The notes below the pieces were generated by a model. That model saw only the letters and a program-made list of their open reading frames with translations. It had not been told where the DNA came from and made no database searches. Shown piece after piece: positions 22,301 to 34,727 of a stretch of 64,000 nucleotides of DNA; the stretch's first letter is position 1; the number at the start of each line of letters is the position of its first letter. Origin of the DNA: Cladorrhinum sp. PSN259 (Eukaryota > Ascomycota > Sordariomycetes > Sordariales > Podosporaceae); the NCBI GenBank assembly GCA_033725935.1, contig MU867089.1, positions 389,369-453,368 of the forward strand, read 5' to 3'. A program made the translations under genes and the position numbers.

Positions 22301-24331
22301 AAAAGGAGGGTGGGGATAATCCAATCAAGAGAAGACGCATTGAGGGCGAGTCCAAGGAGCGTCGGCTGAAGCCCAGTCAATCTGACGACAGGCTTCTCAA
22401 GGCGCCTGCACCCCGAGATGGCGGATCCTCTTCGAACCCTCCTTCCAGGATGAGTTCCAAGACCCGAGATGATGAGGAGCGGAGAGCGACACCAAAGCCT
22501 AGAAAATCCGAGTTGCAAGGTGAACATGCTCGGCGAGAATCATCCAGCGTGCCAGTTAAATCAGAAGACCAAGACGTCGAGATGCCTGATGCCGATCAGC
22601 CGTCAGTCGACGCCGCTGAATCCCGTGCCCTCCAGCATAAGAAGAAGGAGGAGCATGAGAAAAAGAAACAGCTTGAGGCTGAAGCAGCGGCACGGGAAAC
22701 AAAGAAGAAGGAAGACGAGAAGAGGCGCAAGGAAGAAGAGGAAAAGGAGCGACTGCGGGCCGAAGAAGCCAAGAGCAATGCTGAAGCAGAAGCTCGACGC
22801 CGAGCAGAGGAAGAGCAACGGCGAAAGGAGGAGGAGGAGAAGAAGCGAAAAGAAGATGAGGAGCGGAAGAGACGCGAGGAGGAGGAACGTAAACAGAAGG
22901 AACTCGAAGAGCGCCGCCGCCTTGAGGAAGAGCGTAAACGACGAGAAGAGGAGGAGGAGCGAAAGATACGTGAGGAGGCTGAGAGAAAGCAGAGAGAAGA
23001 GGATGAACGGCTGCATAGGGAGCGGCTGCACAGGGAACAGCTCGAACGCGAAGCAGCCGAAGAAGCTCGCCGCAAGGAAGAAGAGAGAAAGGAACTTGTC
23101 GCTCGGGAGGAGGAGCGGAGACGGGTTGCAAGAGAGGCCGAGGCCAAACGGATTCGTGAACAAGAGGAACGTCTTAGATTGGCTAAGCTCCCACCCCTTC
23201 TCAAGTGGCTCGAGATGGCAGATCATCCCAAACTTCCGGCGGTGGCCGACAGATTCAGTACTATGCAGGGTGTCCGATACGACTGCATCCGCCCCCATGC
23301 CAATGGCACCCCAGAAGGAAGGGAACAATGGCTTCTGAACACTCAAGTCGCCTTGCTTCTGGGTGAGAAGGACCTGGAACTTTCTCGATGTATGTCGCTT
23401 TCTGGGTCCTCATTTTGTTGTCACCCTTTTACTGACTTTGTCTTTTCAGATACTGGATGGGCCCGAGTACCTGCATCTCACACTGCGAAAGAGGCCATTT
23501 GGCGCCTCGAAGCTGACCGATATGCATTAACAACATCGAGTTTGTATGAGCTTGGCAAGCAGATTCCCGGTTACTATCCCGATAACGATCCTGAAAGCAT
23601 GAGCTACCCCGTCCGAGAGAAACTCCGTACCGATGCATGGGAAAAGTTTTCTGCGATGGACATGTTCTTTGTCAAGGTAAGTCTAGAAAGATTGCACAGG
23701 GTCATGGCAAGTTTCTAACAATTGTGTGTGTCTTTAGGCCTCCGAATTCATGTACATTGCTTCAACAACGCATCACCTGCTGAATGTGAAACTCACGATG
23801 GCATATTGTGAGCTTCCAGAACCAGGAGCTTCACCAATGAGCTGGTTGTGCCAGCCCAAGTGGAAAAGTGATCCACCGCAAGCGCAAACTGTCTGCGGTT
23901 TTGCGCCTGGCAACAAGTACTTCTTTAGAGGCGCCCTAGTTTCGGAGGATAAGCCAGGTCTTCGACAGGCTAGCACCTCGCCGTTTCCCAGACATCGATT
24001 CGTACGAAACGGGTTTGTTGCGGTCAGCTGCAAGGACCAGGATGGGGGGGTTGATTCAATGATGGCAGACGGTGATTTGCCACTCTTGCCGAATGGTGTT
24101 CACTCATCGCCTGTGAGCACCTCATCTTCTCACCTTACTGCGACGACGACAGCAGGAGTGGTCAACGGGCTGAGATCCCCTGCTTTGGTAACAGCGGCAC
24201 CGATATTAACGGGAACAAGGACAAACGGAGTGCCCAATCAACCTCTCTCTCCGACTTCTGAGCTAGGGCCTACTCAGGCTCGGCCGTTGGTCAATGGCAT
24301 TCACCCCGTGGCTAACAGCGGGGCTCACTAG
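19387..24331 (+). CDS. HOS4-like ankyrin-repeat/AT-hook chromatin protein
   Basis: Three exons, 19387-23389, 23450-23676 and 23738-24331, give 1,607 residues. The order is: a disordered N-terminus with RGDRSDRGD-like repeats; ankyrin repeats at about 429-540 (GNTPLQIAALNGYDDIVKLL, DTPLLDAVENGHLEVVNILL) and a second block at about 617-750; an AT-hook (KRGPGRPKK, about 834); a Lys/Arg/Glu single alpha-helix of about 185 residues (about 1083-1268); then a folded C-terminal domain beginning LPPLLKWLEMADHPKLPAVA. The combination resembles fungal HOS4-type subunits of the Set3 histone-deacetylase complex, so a nuclear chromatin role is likely; orthology is from memory. The first in-frame ATG is at 19387, preceded by a short upstream ORF. 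Large open frames antisense to the charged helix are composition artefacts. Confidence 0.85.
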
Positions 24332-25221
24332 ATGATCCACGCCGGTACAAGTTTACAAAAAGGGCATAGCAAAGGCATTGATGATTTTGGGCATTGCGTA
24401 CTAGCGATTATATGACGGGTTGGGCGGCTATCTTTGTGTTTTCTTGGTGGGAGAGTTGTTTTTCGGCAAGGTGGTTACGCCTTGGATTGTTGGCTTTTTG
24501 CCTTCGCCCTTTTTTTTATCTCCAAAAGACAAAAATGGGCTCAAGGTTTTCCGGGAGATACCCTTGGTTTTATTGCAAGCAGCAGCAAACGTAACTTTTT
24601 CATGTTGAGAAGTATCATAAATGGCTTTATGTCTTCATGGGATGGGCATGCTGTATGTTGTATGTTGGTATTTATATTATATTTCATTTTCATGAAATTC
24701 GAGATGAATTGGGCATCAGGGGGGGCAAAGGGGCTTGGGAAAGTGTATATATACGGGGAAGAAGTCATGGGCGAAAACCGGATCGGAGGGCTGATGCAGA
24801 TACATGTAGTGGGAGTATGACCAATCGGTACGGTTGTGTGTAGCAATGTATATAGTAGAACGAATTAAAATACGAACGAGAAAGCATTCTACAACAACAT
24901 CAAAAGCTGAGGGGAAACAGGCGCAGTGACATCAAAAGTCGCCGCCTCGCCAAGACCCTAGTGGCTTTCTAGGGTATGAGGGGCAATTCAGACAGTGTCC
25001 AAGACCACTGCAGCAAACCGCCCAATGCCCTTTTAACTCTTGCGATTTTTGCCCCACCATCAAAATTCCCACCGCGACACTGACGTTGCGAATAACTGCA
25101 AGGTAGCAGCAACAACACAAAGCAATCGAGGGCAAACGGCCGCTCACCCTTTTCCCACACACGACACAACCTCGCAAGCCGCGCCGATTACTTGCCCAAC
25201 GGCAAGACCAACACCGCAAAG
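24332..25221 (+). other. Intergenic: HOS4-like 3' flank and RBG1 promoter
   Basis: T-rich 3' flank to about 24.9 kb, then an A/C-rich leader to the RBG1 start. No gene or RNA was recognised. Confidence 0.55.
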
Positions 25222-26572
25222 ATGTCGACCACGGTAGAAAAGGTACGCAGCTCGTTTCGCGATTCTCTCCCCTCCGGGGCCGCGAGTTCGGATACCACAA
25301 CGACGACAGCCATATATAGACCCCAAGCAGAGACTGACAGTGTTGCCGGCGAATAGATCAAAGAAGTCGAAACTGAAATGGCTCGCACCCAAAAGAACAA
25401 GGCCACCTCTTACCATCTCGGTCAACTCAAAGCCAAGCTCGCAAAGCTCAAGCGCGAGCTTCTTACTCCCTCCGGAGGAGGTGGTGGCGGCGGAGCAGGC
25501 TTCGACGTAGCACGCACAGGTGTAGCCTCCATCGGCTTCATCGGTTTTCCCTCGGTCGGAAAATCAACCCTCATGTCTCACCTCACAGGACAGCACTCGG
25601 AAGCGGCAGCATACGAGTTCACCACCCTCACGTCCGTCCCCGGCCAGGTCACGTATAACGGCGCACCCTTGCAGATGATCGATTTGCCTGGTATTATTGA
25701 GGGAGCCAAGGATGGCAGAGGCAGAGGTAGGCAGGTTATTGCTGTCGCAAAAACTTGCCACTTGATTTTTATCGTGCTGGATGTCAATAAGCCCCTGGCG
25801 GATAAGAGGGTTATCGAGGCCGAGTTGGAAGGCTTCGGAATCAGAATCAACAAGGAGCCGCCGAATATCACTTTCAGGAAGAAGGACAAGGGTGGGTTGA
25901 ACATCACGAGCACGGTGCCGTTGACGCATATTGATCAGGATGAGATCAAGGCTGTCATGAGCGAGTGAGTATTTTTGACAGCCAACAGGGAAAAGGAGGG
26001 AAATTCTGATTAAGAAAAAAATAGATACAAAATCAGCTCGGCTGATATCGCAATTCGTTGCGACGCAACCATCGACGACTTGATCGACATCCTGGAGGCC
26101 AAGAGCAGAAGTTACATCCCAGTCGTTTACGTCCTCAACAAGATCGACAGTATCAGTATCGAGGAGCTGGATCTGCTCTACAGAATTCCCAACTCGGTGC
26201 CCATCAGCTCGGAGCACGGGTGGAACATTGACGAGCTGATGGAGGTCATGTGGGAGAAGTTGAAGCTGGTGCGGGTGTACACGAAGCCCAAGGGCAAGCT
26301 GCCCGATTATGACTCCCCTGTTGTTTTGCGCTCGACCAAGTGCACTGTTGAGGATTTCTGTAATACCATTCACAAGAGCATCTTGGAGCAGTTCAAGGTT
26401 GCGGTTGTGTATGGAAAGTCAGTCAAGCATCAGCCTCAAAGGGTTGGATTGTCGCATGAGTTAGCTGATGAAGATATTGGTAGGTTTTTTGTTTTTGTTT
26501 TTCTATTTTAAGAACAGTATCAGGCTGTACAGGTTGCTAACGGGTGTTTCAGTTACTATCGTCAAGCGGTAA
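25222..26572 (+). CDS. RBG1: Developmentally regulated GTP-binding protein (DRG1/Rbg1 family)
   Basis: An OBG-family GTPase that associates with translating ribosomes through a DFRP/Tma46-type partner. Four exons, 25222-25242, 25357-25964, 26025-26479 and 26553-26572, give 367 residues, the family's length. Visible are the N-terminal helical region (IKEVETEMARTQKNKATSYH), G1 GFPSVGKS (about 70-77), G2 in EFTTLTSVPG, G3 DLPGIIEGAKDGRGRGRQV, the S5D2L insertion, G4 NKID, and a C-terminal TGS domain (VRVYTKPKGKLPDYDSPVVL) ending DEDIVTIVKR. The first and last coding exons are 21 and 20 nt, so single-exon reading would miss both termini. All four exons join in frame with GT-AG introns. Confidence 0.96.
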
Positions 26573-27303
26573 AAGTACCCAGGCGGGCCAGCACTACGGG
26601 TTGTGAGATCTAGAGCCTATCAGCTCTGCTCGATACAATCCACGACATGCCGCAGCGGACCAATTCGTCGCTGCAGAAGGGGAAGAAGGGAGATGGAGCA
26701 AGAAGAGTTTAGCAATCCAAGCGCCCTGTAGACACCTTTGTCACTCGTAACGCACGCAGGGTCTGGGGCTTGGGGGTTTGGTCCTGCTCTCCCTTGCAGA
26801 AGAAATCTTCAGGACAAACCCCAGCAAACACATGGGAGTCAGGAACCAGGGAGTTTGTGTTATTTGCCCCACGAAAACCGAACTGCCGGGTTCGGTGAGA
26901 GCTAGCGAGGGTTGCGAGGGCCCTTCCTGGGAAGATATGGATGAGATGGTTTCAGTAGTTCATTCAGTATGTTCATGATGACACACAACCTCGTCACAGT
27001 TTTTTGGGGGCATGTATATAGGGATACATATCTGGAACGATGACAAAAGAATGGTTAATTGGAAAAGTTTATTTCTACTAAAAATATACTCTTGGGTTCT
27101 AGAAGTTTGTTTGCTTGTCAAGCCGCGTCGTTTTGTATTGACTACAGGGAGAGGGAAGTTTTTTATGGAATCTTCAAAGCAGGAGTGCCCTTAGCCGCAG
27201 GAGAAGAAAATGTGGAAAAACGTGGTTTACTTCGGTGGCGTCTCCCTTGCTGCACTAGCTGTCGGAAGAATTGTCGTTGAAGAAATGCTCCGGGACAGTG
27301 CAG

Positions 27304-27450
27304 TAGTTCATGGTGGCTGAAGCAAGGGAGGGCGTCTGTAAAAGAAGGCCTCCATGCCTGTTTAATGGAAGCGAGGGAGGAGCGAACGAACTTTTGTAGA
27401 AGAAGGCTTCCCATCCATCCATGTTTAGGCTTGAGGGAAAGGAGGGGAAG
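27304..27450 (+). repeat. Degenerate tandem direct repeat, about 58-bp period
   Basis: Two imperfect copies begin TGTAAAAGAAGGCCTCC (27337) and TGTAGAAGAAGGCTTCC (27395). Each continues with a GTTTA-like, then GA-rich segment (GAGGGAGGAGCG; GAGGGAAAGGAGG). The sequence before 27337 looks like the tail of a third copy. Copy edges are approximate. Confidence 0.5.
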
Positions 27451-30400
27451 GAAGTAAGTGAGTGGTGAGTGGGGGAAACTGGGAAAACTTTTCCTGAAAA
27501 TAGGGGTAGACATGCAGATTAGAATATCGTCCCGCTCATGTATCGTACCTCCCAATACCACATAACTGGCTGGCCAAAAAAGTATGCCGTCGGGTACTAT
27601 GTATATACACATGTAAGTGATGATACAATCATTTTGGAGGAGGGATTCGTAATCCCATAATTACCGTCTCATTGTCTATTCTGCCTTTCACCCCCTAAGT
27701 CACAAATGAACTTTCCCTGGACAGGACTCTTGGTTTTGTCTATCATGAAAAGTATAACTGAGTTAAAAGGAATAAGTGAGTTATGGGTTACGCCTTTTTT
27801 TTTTTCCCCTGGTTTGACAGTATGAAATACTGAATTGTACCGGATTAGAATTCTTCAAAAATCTCGATATGATACTGAAAAAAAAAAAAAAAATGTTCAA
27901 GTTACGTAGATGGGGTATTCTGCTGTGTTTTCTTCTCTGAAAAAAAAGTGGCTAAGAAAGCACTAAAGGAATAAAGCAAAATTTTCCCATAGACCTGATT
28001 TTGGCAAGTAAAGTGTCTGGATGGATTATAGTCAAGTTGTCGATCTTAAATTCTCTTCCCAAGAAGAAAGTGTGATTAGATGTACATTATAGGAGAAGGA
28101 AGGAGCTAGTCAATATGTTCGGTTCACCTACCTACGTACCTGCCTGGTACTCTTCTCAATGGGAATAGAAGGTGTGGTGTAACGTATACTATATCATTGT
28201 CGGCTACTCATCGAAAGGTATAGACCGGTAGTACATTGCGTCGATGATACTTGGAGAATACTGACATATATGGTCTAGACCACAGAGGTGCTGGCAGATG
28301 GAACATGGTATATACGAGGGGTTAAGGTGGTGTTCGTTGTGTTACAGATGATCTCTGCCGACATGGTTTGAGAGGGTGTCATGGTTTTTCTGAAGTTTGC
28401 CTACCGGACTTGAAGACGGACGGGGTTGATGGTTGCTTGCTTAGCTCCCTTGCTACGTAGTCAAATCCTCGTGCGAGTAACTATTTGCTTGTTGCAGGTG
28501 TTGTTGTATTGCCGTTTTAGAGATGGATAAGCGGAGGCGGAAGGGTTACAAACATGCCAGCGTCAGAAGAGGAAGAATGATGGTTCAGTCATCTGCTGAA
28601 CTTCTAATGCTGGACATTGATTTCCGTACTCGAAGTAAGGGATACTCCCGAGTATTTGTTTGCTCTGTCATTGGGACGTAAAGGATGCCGAAACCTAGGA
28701 CAGTACGTCATTGCAATAGAAAACTTAAGCAGTCCGTCGTGTCTTCATAGCCTACGAGGTATGTGAAGCCATCTCGAACCCAAACGCCACCAACTAACTC
28801 TAAACAAACTTCCACACATACACACGCAGACCTTCATCAAACATCACCATTTTACTATTCTACTCCCATTCCTCCTCATTCCACCCGATATCCGCCAAAT
28901 TTCAGCTCTCCCACACCCACCTTTTCTCAAAACCTCACTAGGCATCAAACTCATTCTTCCCCGGTATCCACACTATCCCTTTTTCTGCTTTCTCCTCACC
29001 CCCCTTACCACCTCCACAACAATAACAACCCTACAGACCATGCAACCACGCCATCTCCTTGCATTCAGGTACGCCTCAACTACGCCATACGCACATACCA
29101 ACAAAAGTGCAGAAAGAAAAAAATGAGAAACCGCCCCAAAGTTCAAACCAAACCAAACCTGGATATTCCACAGACCTTGGTTACTACCCTATCCACTCAC
29201 CCGCACTTGCGGAGTCCGTACTACAAGAGATTCTTTGCATGACGCTAAATCCCCTCCACTACCGACTTTGGGTATCCATACATACCTGCATAACCGTATC
29301 TATTCTACCTTGCAGTGTTAGTGTTAGTGTAAGAAAGAAAGCAGAGAAAAAAACAAGGAAAACGAGCATATTCAATGCTGTCTGTGACTATGAACACTAT
29401 TCCTTCCTCAAACAACCCCAACAAGGGCAAGCGCGGGGGGCGCCAAATTCCCCAAGATAGGTAATCCCGAAGCTCAAGAATATGATGGGTTTCATCCAAG
29501 CCCTGCAACAAACCCCCATATTTCCATCTTCCCCCTTGTACTTGCCGTCGTGTGTTAAGCGTATGTTGGGGGTTTTGCTACACATGACGTCCAGACGGCG
29601 CGGATGAGGGCCTAAACCCCTGAGAAAGAGAAATGCAAGTCAGACGCTGGCAGACGGCCACTGCTACTATACCCGCAGCGGAACCAGCTTAAAAAAAGAA
29701 ACATATGCGCAGTGTAGTGTAGAAAAAGATCAGACGAAAAAGCAAGGTTCATATGTGGGATGGGGTGGTTTCGCATTACCTGCATTGTTTACACAGCCCA
29801 TTTGCTTTCTTCTTTGCTTGGACGTTGGACGTCAAAGCCCACGAGGGTTTGACGGGAATTTAAGGCCGCTTAGTAAATAGAGTCAACGACTCACCTGATA
29901 ATGCATAAACATCGCCGTTGTGATAAGTTGATCACCACTCCAGTCCGCGCGGCGAAAAAGCAACGGGTGATCTACATAAAAAGGGTCCCCCCTTTTCTTG
30001 CAGTTTTACCCACCTATACCCGTCTTGCAGTCTGCTGTATGGTCCTCAGTTCTTCCTGGTGTGTGGGTGAATGACAGGAACCAACGCCACCACCTGCCGA
30101 AGTTCTCGACCAAAGTCCCTGTTAGAAAGGTTGACCCTCTCACGAAGCTTCTCTTGCCGCCGAGCCCCCCTTTGCTTGGCATTACACCCGCGAGTGGTTC
30201 ACCTTGCTCTTGATAACCACCCACAAGCCGTAGTTATCGGTCCTTATCTAGTTTGTATTAAGATCACGAGAGAGGTTCCTCATGCGAAGACAAATGTTTT
30301 CGAGATCTCCGGTTGGTGTAATGTCATGGATATAGAGCCCAGTAGAGTCGACGAAACGCGTGTGCCGCACGCATTTGCAAAAAAACCGCAGTCGGTTCTT

Positions 30401-31105
30401 GATATTTCCACTGCAAAGAACTCCGTAACCAACAAACAAGGACTTTACCACAGTGCTGCGTTTGTAGCGTAGGCAGTTACTGTAAATAAGACCCAAGCAC
30501 CTATCGTTGGCTTGGAGAAACCCCAGGTAGGCATGGAAGCCTCTATCAAGTGCTTATGCTTCCTTGGCTTCTCCTGGGAAGATCACCACGAATGACTGAC
30601 AGCAAGGCAACAACCCTGGGAAGTCATGGGTGTAAAAGGAGGCTTCTCGGAATGCTTGCTGGTGGTAGGGTTCCAATGTAAGCATGCTCTCGGAAAAAAA
30701 AGGTAGCATGTGGGTAGATGTAAGTTAACCCAGCACGGACGCAAATCCTTCTTCTGTCTACCATCATCCATGATGATGATGATGATGCTGTGCTGCGTGA
30801 TGGAGAACGGACAAAAACCCCCTGTAGAAATGCAACCACATGCTGCTCCCCGTCTGGCGTTGCTTTGGCCAAAAGGGCTCCCAGAACGGTAAAAGCAAGA
30901 GGCAAGGGGTTACCCAAAGCGGGAATACACAGGAAACGGTATTTTGCCAGATTCAAGAATGTGCTCACTGGGCTGTTGGTGGGGGTTCAGTGCCAGATGA
31001 AATACACAGCGTAGGAGAGTGTGTTGCATTGTTTGATCTCTGGTTCTTGTTTGGCCCGAACATGCCGCAATCCGCGACACCTCTGGCTCTGTTCCTGTGC
31101 CCCGG

Positions 31106-31123
31106 CCCCCCCCCCCCCCCCCC
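31106..31123 (+). repeat. Homopolymer run of 18 C
   Basis: Eighteen consecutive cytosines in the gene desert. Such runs are prone to sequencing and assembly error, so the length is uncertain. Confidence 0.9.
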
Positions 31124-34100
31124 AATGACCCCCTCCGTGTTAGTGTAGTGACCGCTGACCACCGTCAAACACAACCCCTCAACCAGATCAGATGAAGTGA
31201 CCGTGTCCCTGTCCAACTCCACCTGTGGACCTTCACGATCTTTGCCCAAGTTGTGGATCACGGCACCTTGCGGGTCGTTGAACCGCCGCGCATGTCCTTG
31301 CTGTTGATCGCCAAGCTGTCGCATGGTTGATGTCCGTTCACGACAACGTCCACTGGCTGGATGTCTCGTCGTCGTCCGGCATGGTTTCGCAATCCTCCGA
31401 AGAGGCTTTCGTTGGGGAGAGAGAGAGAGAGGGCGATCATCGGAAGCTCAATCTCAACACCTTCGGAAGTCGGCGTCCATGATTGATGCGCGCGTGGACG
31501 ACAACCAGCTCTTGGACATCATCATGTGGACTTCCACACAGATCAGGGCCCTGGATGACTGAATTTGGCAAGGCCATCCAGGGAGAATGCACACATCGTC
31601 CAGCCGAATTCAATGATGGCTTTGGTGAGGGCTCTTCCCTCCTGCGCCGCTGTGGTTGAGACGGCAGGCATGTAGCTTCTGGTGCACATGATTCGCCAAA
31701 AGGGCTCAGCAGGGTTTGCAGGCTAGCCAGATGCAGGAACGTCGCTCTGAGGATGCAGCCATCCCCTTGGCGGGTTCTTTTCGTCGAGGGTTGACGAGAT
31801 CTCGACCAGTGGGAATCCGGCCGGGCTTCGCGCTTTGACCTTTGAAAAATGGGGTTGATTTTCTGCCCAATAGCGGCGAAGATCAATTCGTACTGGACCC
31901 GGAAATTATACCCAATGAACATGCCGACTTGGCTTTCTTCATCGCCGTTGGACGACCCAGAATCAAATTCTGTGAAAAAACCAGATGTTCACCCTGAGGA
32001 CCACTGCTACCCAAATCGCTTGGAAGATGGATAGGACTGCGACTCCAGGACGGTTCATGACTCAACCCGTTTTGGGACTTTTGTGCATGTCGCAGTTTTT
32101 TCCATGTTTGTTCATTTTCGTTGCGCGGCACGCAGCGCAGAGTAGATCCCGAGGCTTGGTTTGTTATCGAATGTCTTGAGTTGCATCGTCTTACAGGATA
32201 GGCGACCGGTGGGTCGGAGGATCCTGCCCGGTCTCCCTATCGCGGGCGTGGTGGGCGTGGTGGGTGTTGACGTCGTGTAATCTTTGTAACCGATATCCAG
32301 ATCATCGCTTTTGGAGCCTGACAAGCCGCCGCGAGGAAGGGAAAAGAAAAGAAAGAAAATGTCTGTGGGCAATGGATCCCGTCTCGGGCGCTTCAGCGGC
32401 ATGTCTCGCGGTGGTTGCGTTTTGCGGGCCGACCTGACACTACTTTAGAACAATGCAGCGGTCTCTTGACACTTCGGTCCATCGCATTAGGTCGTCCTAC
32501 AGAGCACACGAACAAGATGGAAAACGGCGCCTTGGTCGGGGTTGACGGGTGACAGACAACCTGGAAGCAAGACAGCCCAGGCCTGGAGACTGCGGGCCCG
32601 TTAAGCGACCGCATCTTGTGCGCAGGCATCGAGACCCCTGCAATGTGAATGAGATGGAGAGTGTTGGATTTGCTAGCACGGCAAAGCAAACGTGCCAAAC
32701 GTCCGTCAATGGCTGCTGCACGCCCTGCACGGTAACCACGGCTGTTGATTCGCGCGATGCACCAGTGCCGCGTGCAGACTATTGCGGACTTGGAGGTCTA
32801 TCATTTGGAGAAGGAGAAGAAAAGTAAAATGATCTCCTGTTCGGTTGGCCACGGGAATCGCAATGGCTGCAAATGGAGCCAAATAGAGCCCAAATAGACG
32901 GAATTGAACTGAATTTGGCAATCTGGAACCCATAGACTCCTCTTCGTGCGGCGTTGAGTCGGTGTTCCCATGCCACCCTGCGGCCTGTGTGCCCCTTCCC
33001 ATTTCCAGTGCACGGGTTATGATTGAAAGGGAACTGCCTTCGGGATCGGGTGAGTGCAGCAAGTGGCAGCTGCCGGTGTGGAAGCTCTCAGCTGCGGCTT
33101 TCGTGGCTTCCACCTGGAAATCCATCCTCGACGATCTTTTCTTCTCAGAGACACAAGAGGAAAAAAACAATGGCACTAATGGGGAAGAAAATTGATTTCT
33201 GGCTGACAGCCACCCGCGTGGTCCCGAAAGAATTGTGCTTTTTTATTTCTCTCACTCTAATTTTTTCCTCTTCCTTGGATGGCCCTGGCCATGTACATAG
33301 GTTGTCTGCCCCCCGGCCCCCGGTCGATACATCATGGCAACGATACCGGGATACTTTGACCGGTACGTAGTGTAGGTACCTGACCACGCCCAGACATGGG
33401 GATGGGCAATTCCCTCCCCCAAATGACGACGCTAACAGCGGCCGTGATCCTCCTCCACCTCCCTCTCTCCCACCTCTCCCATCTCTTGCTCTACCTGACT
33501 CGACTCACGTCAACTGGAGACTCGATCTGTTTCCCTGATAGGTGCCCTTCCCAATGGACTGCGGGGTGATCATTTCACAAGTGCTCGCCAAAAAGGTGCC
33601 GAGGACGAAGTCGATACCTGGTCGAGCATTGGATCGGATTCTTCCCTCCCTCTCAAATCTCTCTTGCGAGAGAGCTAGCTCTCCGTCTTGACCAAGAAGA
33701 CCTCCCCTCATCCACACCCCCAGCTCGCTCTCCCATTCTCCCCAACATCGCTTGGTTCCCACCTCGTCCCCCAATCCGGACCAAGCACCCCCTGGACCCC
33801 TGCCGGGATATAGAGGACAGGTTCCTTCGCGTACATAGTACAAGTACCATATGCCGCCCGAGCGTGGTCTCTCCGCCTGCCCTGTCTTTGCGTGTCCAAG
33901 TTATCTTTGCCCCAGTCCCCCAGTCCCACAGCTTGGACTGCATTGCGGCGTCTGCTCTGCAGCCCAGTGTTGTCTTGTTACTGGTAGATCTCTGTTGTTT
34001 GCTGCTGCACCTCCTCGGATGCTGCTGCAAGTCCCGGGAGACCACTTACACACCAAACTCTCTCCGCTCTCTGCGATCCGCATGTCTTCAACATCGACTC

Positions 34101-34538
34101 GTTCTTCCTTCTGCACGCTTTGGGGACCCTCGGCGGACCGGTAACCGGCAGGGAAACCCCCAGAGCCGACAAGGGAGGGCACAGCACCCAGATACTGTTA
34201 CTCAACCGATACAAGACGCCAGGCTTGTCCGACAATCTCGGTCTTTTGGATATTTGCTGCCTCGTCGTCAAGAGCGGCTACGGGGTCTAAACCCAGACTC
34301 ACACAGTCCTCTTCCATCTAGTCTCCCCGATTCTGCATATTCGACCCGCGCTACGCTCTGCTCTGCTTGAGCAAAAGACCTGCCGACCGGCCACCCCCCC
34401 CCCTCCCCCCAACGCTTCTGCAGCAAGCTACATACGGTACAACACCATATCCCGGGACTCGACTTGCAACCTCCCCAAGGGCCAGACCGCTGCATGCTCG
34501 ATCCAGGAACCAATTGTTGTCTTCCTCCCCCTCGTATC

Positions 34539-34613
34539 ATGCATGACCGTCTCCTGAGTGTGTCCGTCCTTGCGTCTTGCACACTACACTGCACCACACC
34601 CCTCATCTCCTGA
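34539..34613 (+). promoter_or_regulatory. Overlapping upstream ORFs in the CENP-B-like gene leader
   Basis: An ATG at 34539 opens a 24-residue frame ending TGA at 34611-34613. A second ATG at 34543 gives a 4-residue frame ending at 34557. Both lie 115-190 nt upstream of the main start in a pyrimidine-rich leader, and could limit translation of the regulator if included in the mRNA. Confidence 0.45.
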
Positions 34614-34727
34614 CCAGGTTCTCCCCACACTTGCCAGTTACCTTTCAGTCCTTTGCATCCAGCTGCTGCTGTTCACGCCGCCGCCGTCTCGGGTTTCATC
34701 TGAGCCAGACGAAGCCTTCCAGTCAAA

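Larger units (their letters stand above)
26573..34727. other. 8.1-kb gene desert upstream of the CENP-B-like regulator
   Basis: No open frame is convincing as a protein-coding gene. Landmarks: AT-rich sequence with long A/T runs at about 27.6-28.1 kb; degenerate tandem repeats near 27.3-27.45 kb; a strikingly G-poor plus strand at about 28.76-29.23 kb that looks like a promoter/leader and carries a 28-codon ORF at 29040-29126; an 18-C run at 31106-31123; a coding-like but frame-broken patch at about 31.2-31.7 kb; and a pyrimidine-rich leader at about 33.4-34.7 kb with upstream ORFs. It probably contains the long regulatory region and leader of the gene at 34728, and perhaps noncoding transcripts. 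No tRNA, 5S rRNA or transposase was recognised. Confidence 0.55.

Noticed and set aside
22556..23346. Long minus-strand open frames (190-247 codons) opposite the HOS4-like gene
   Set aside because: They are antisense to the E/K/R-rich helix, where GA-rich codons read as Leu/Ser-rich frames without stops. Composition explains them fully.
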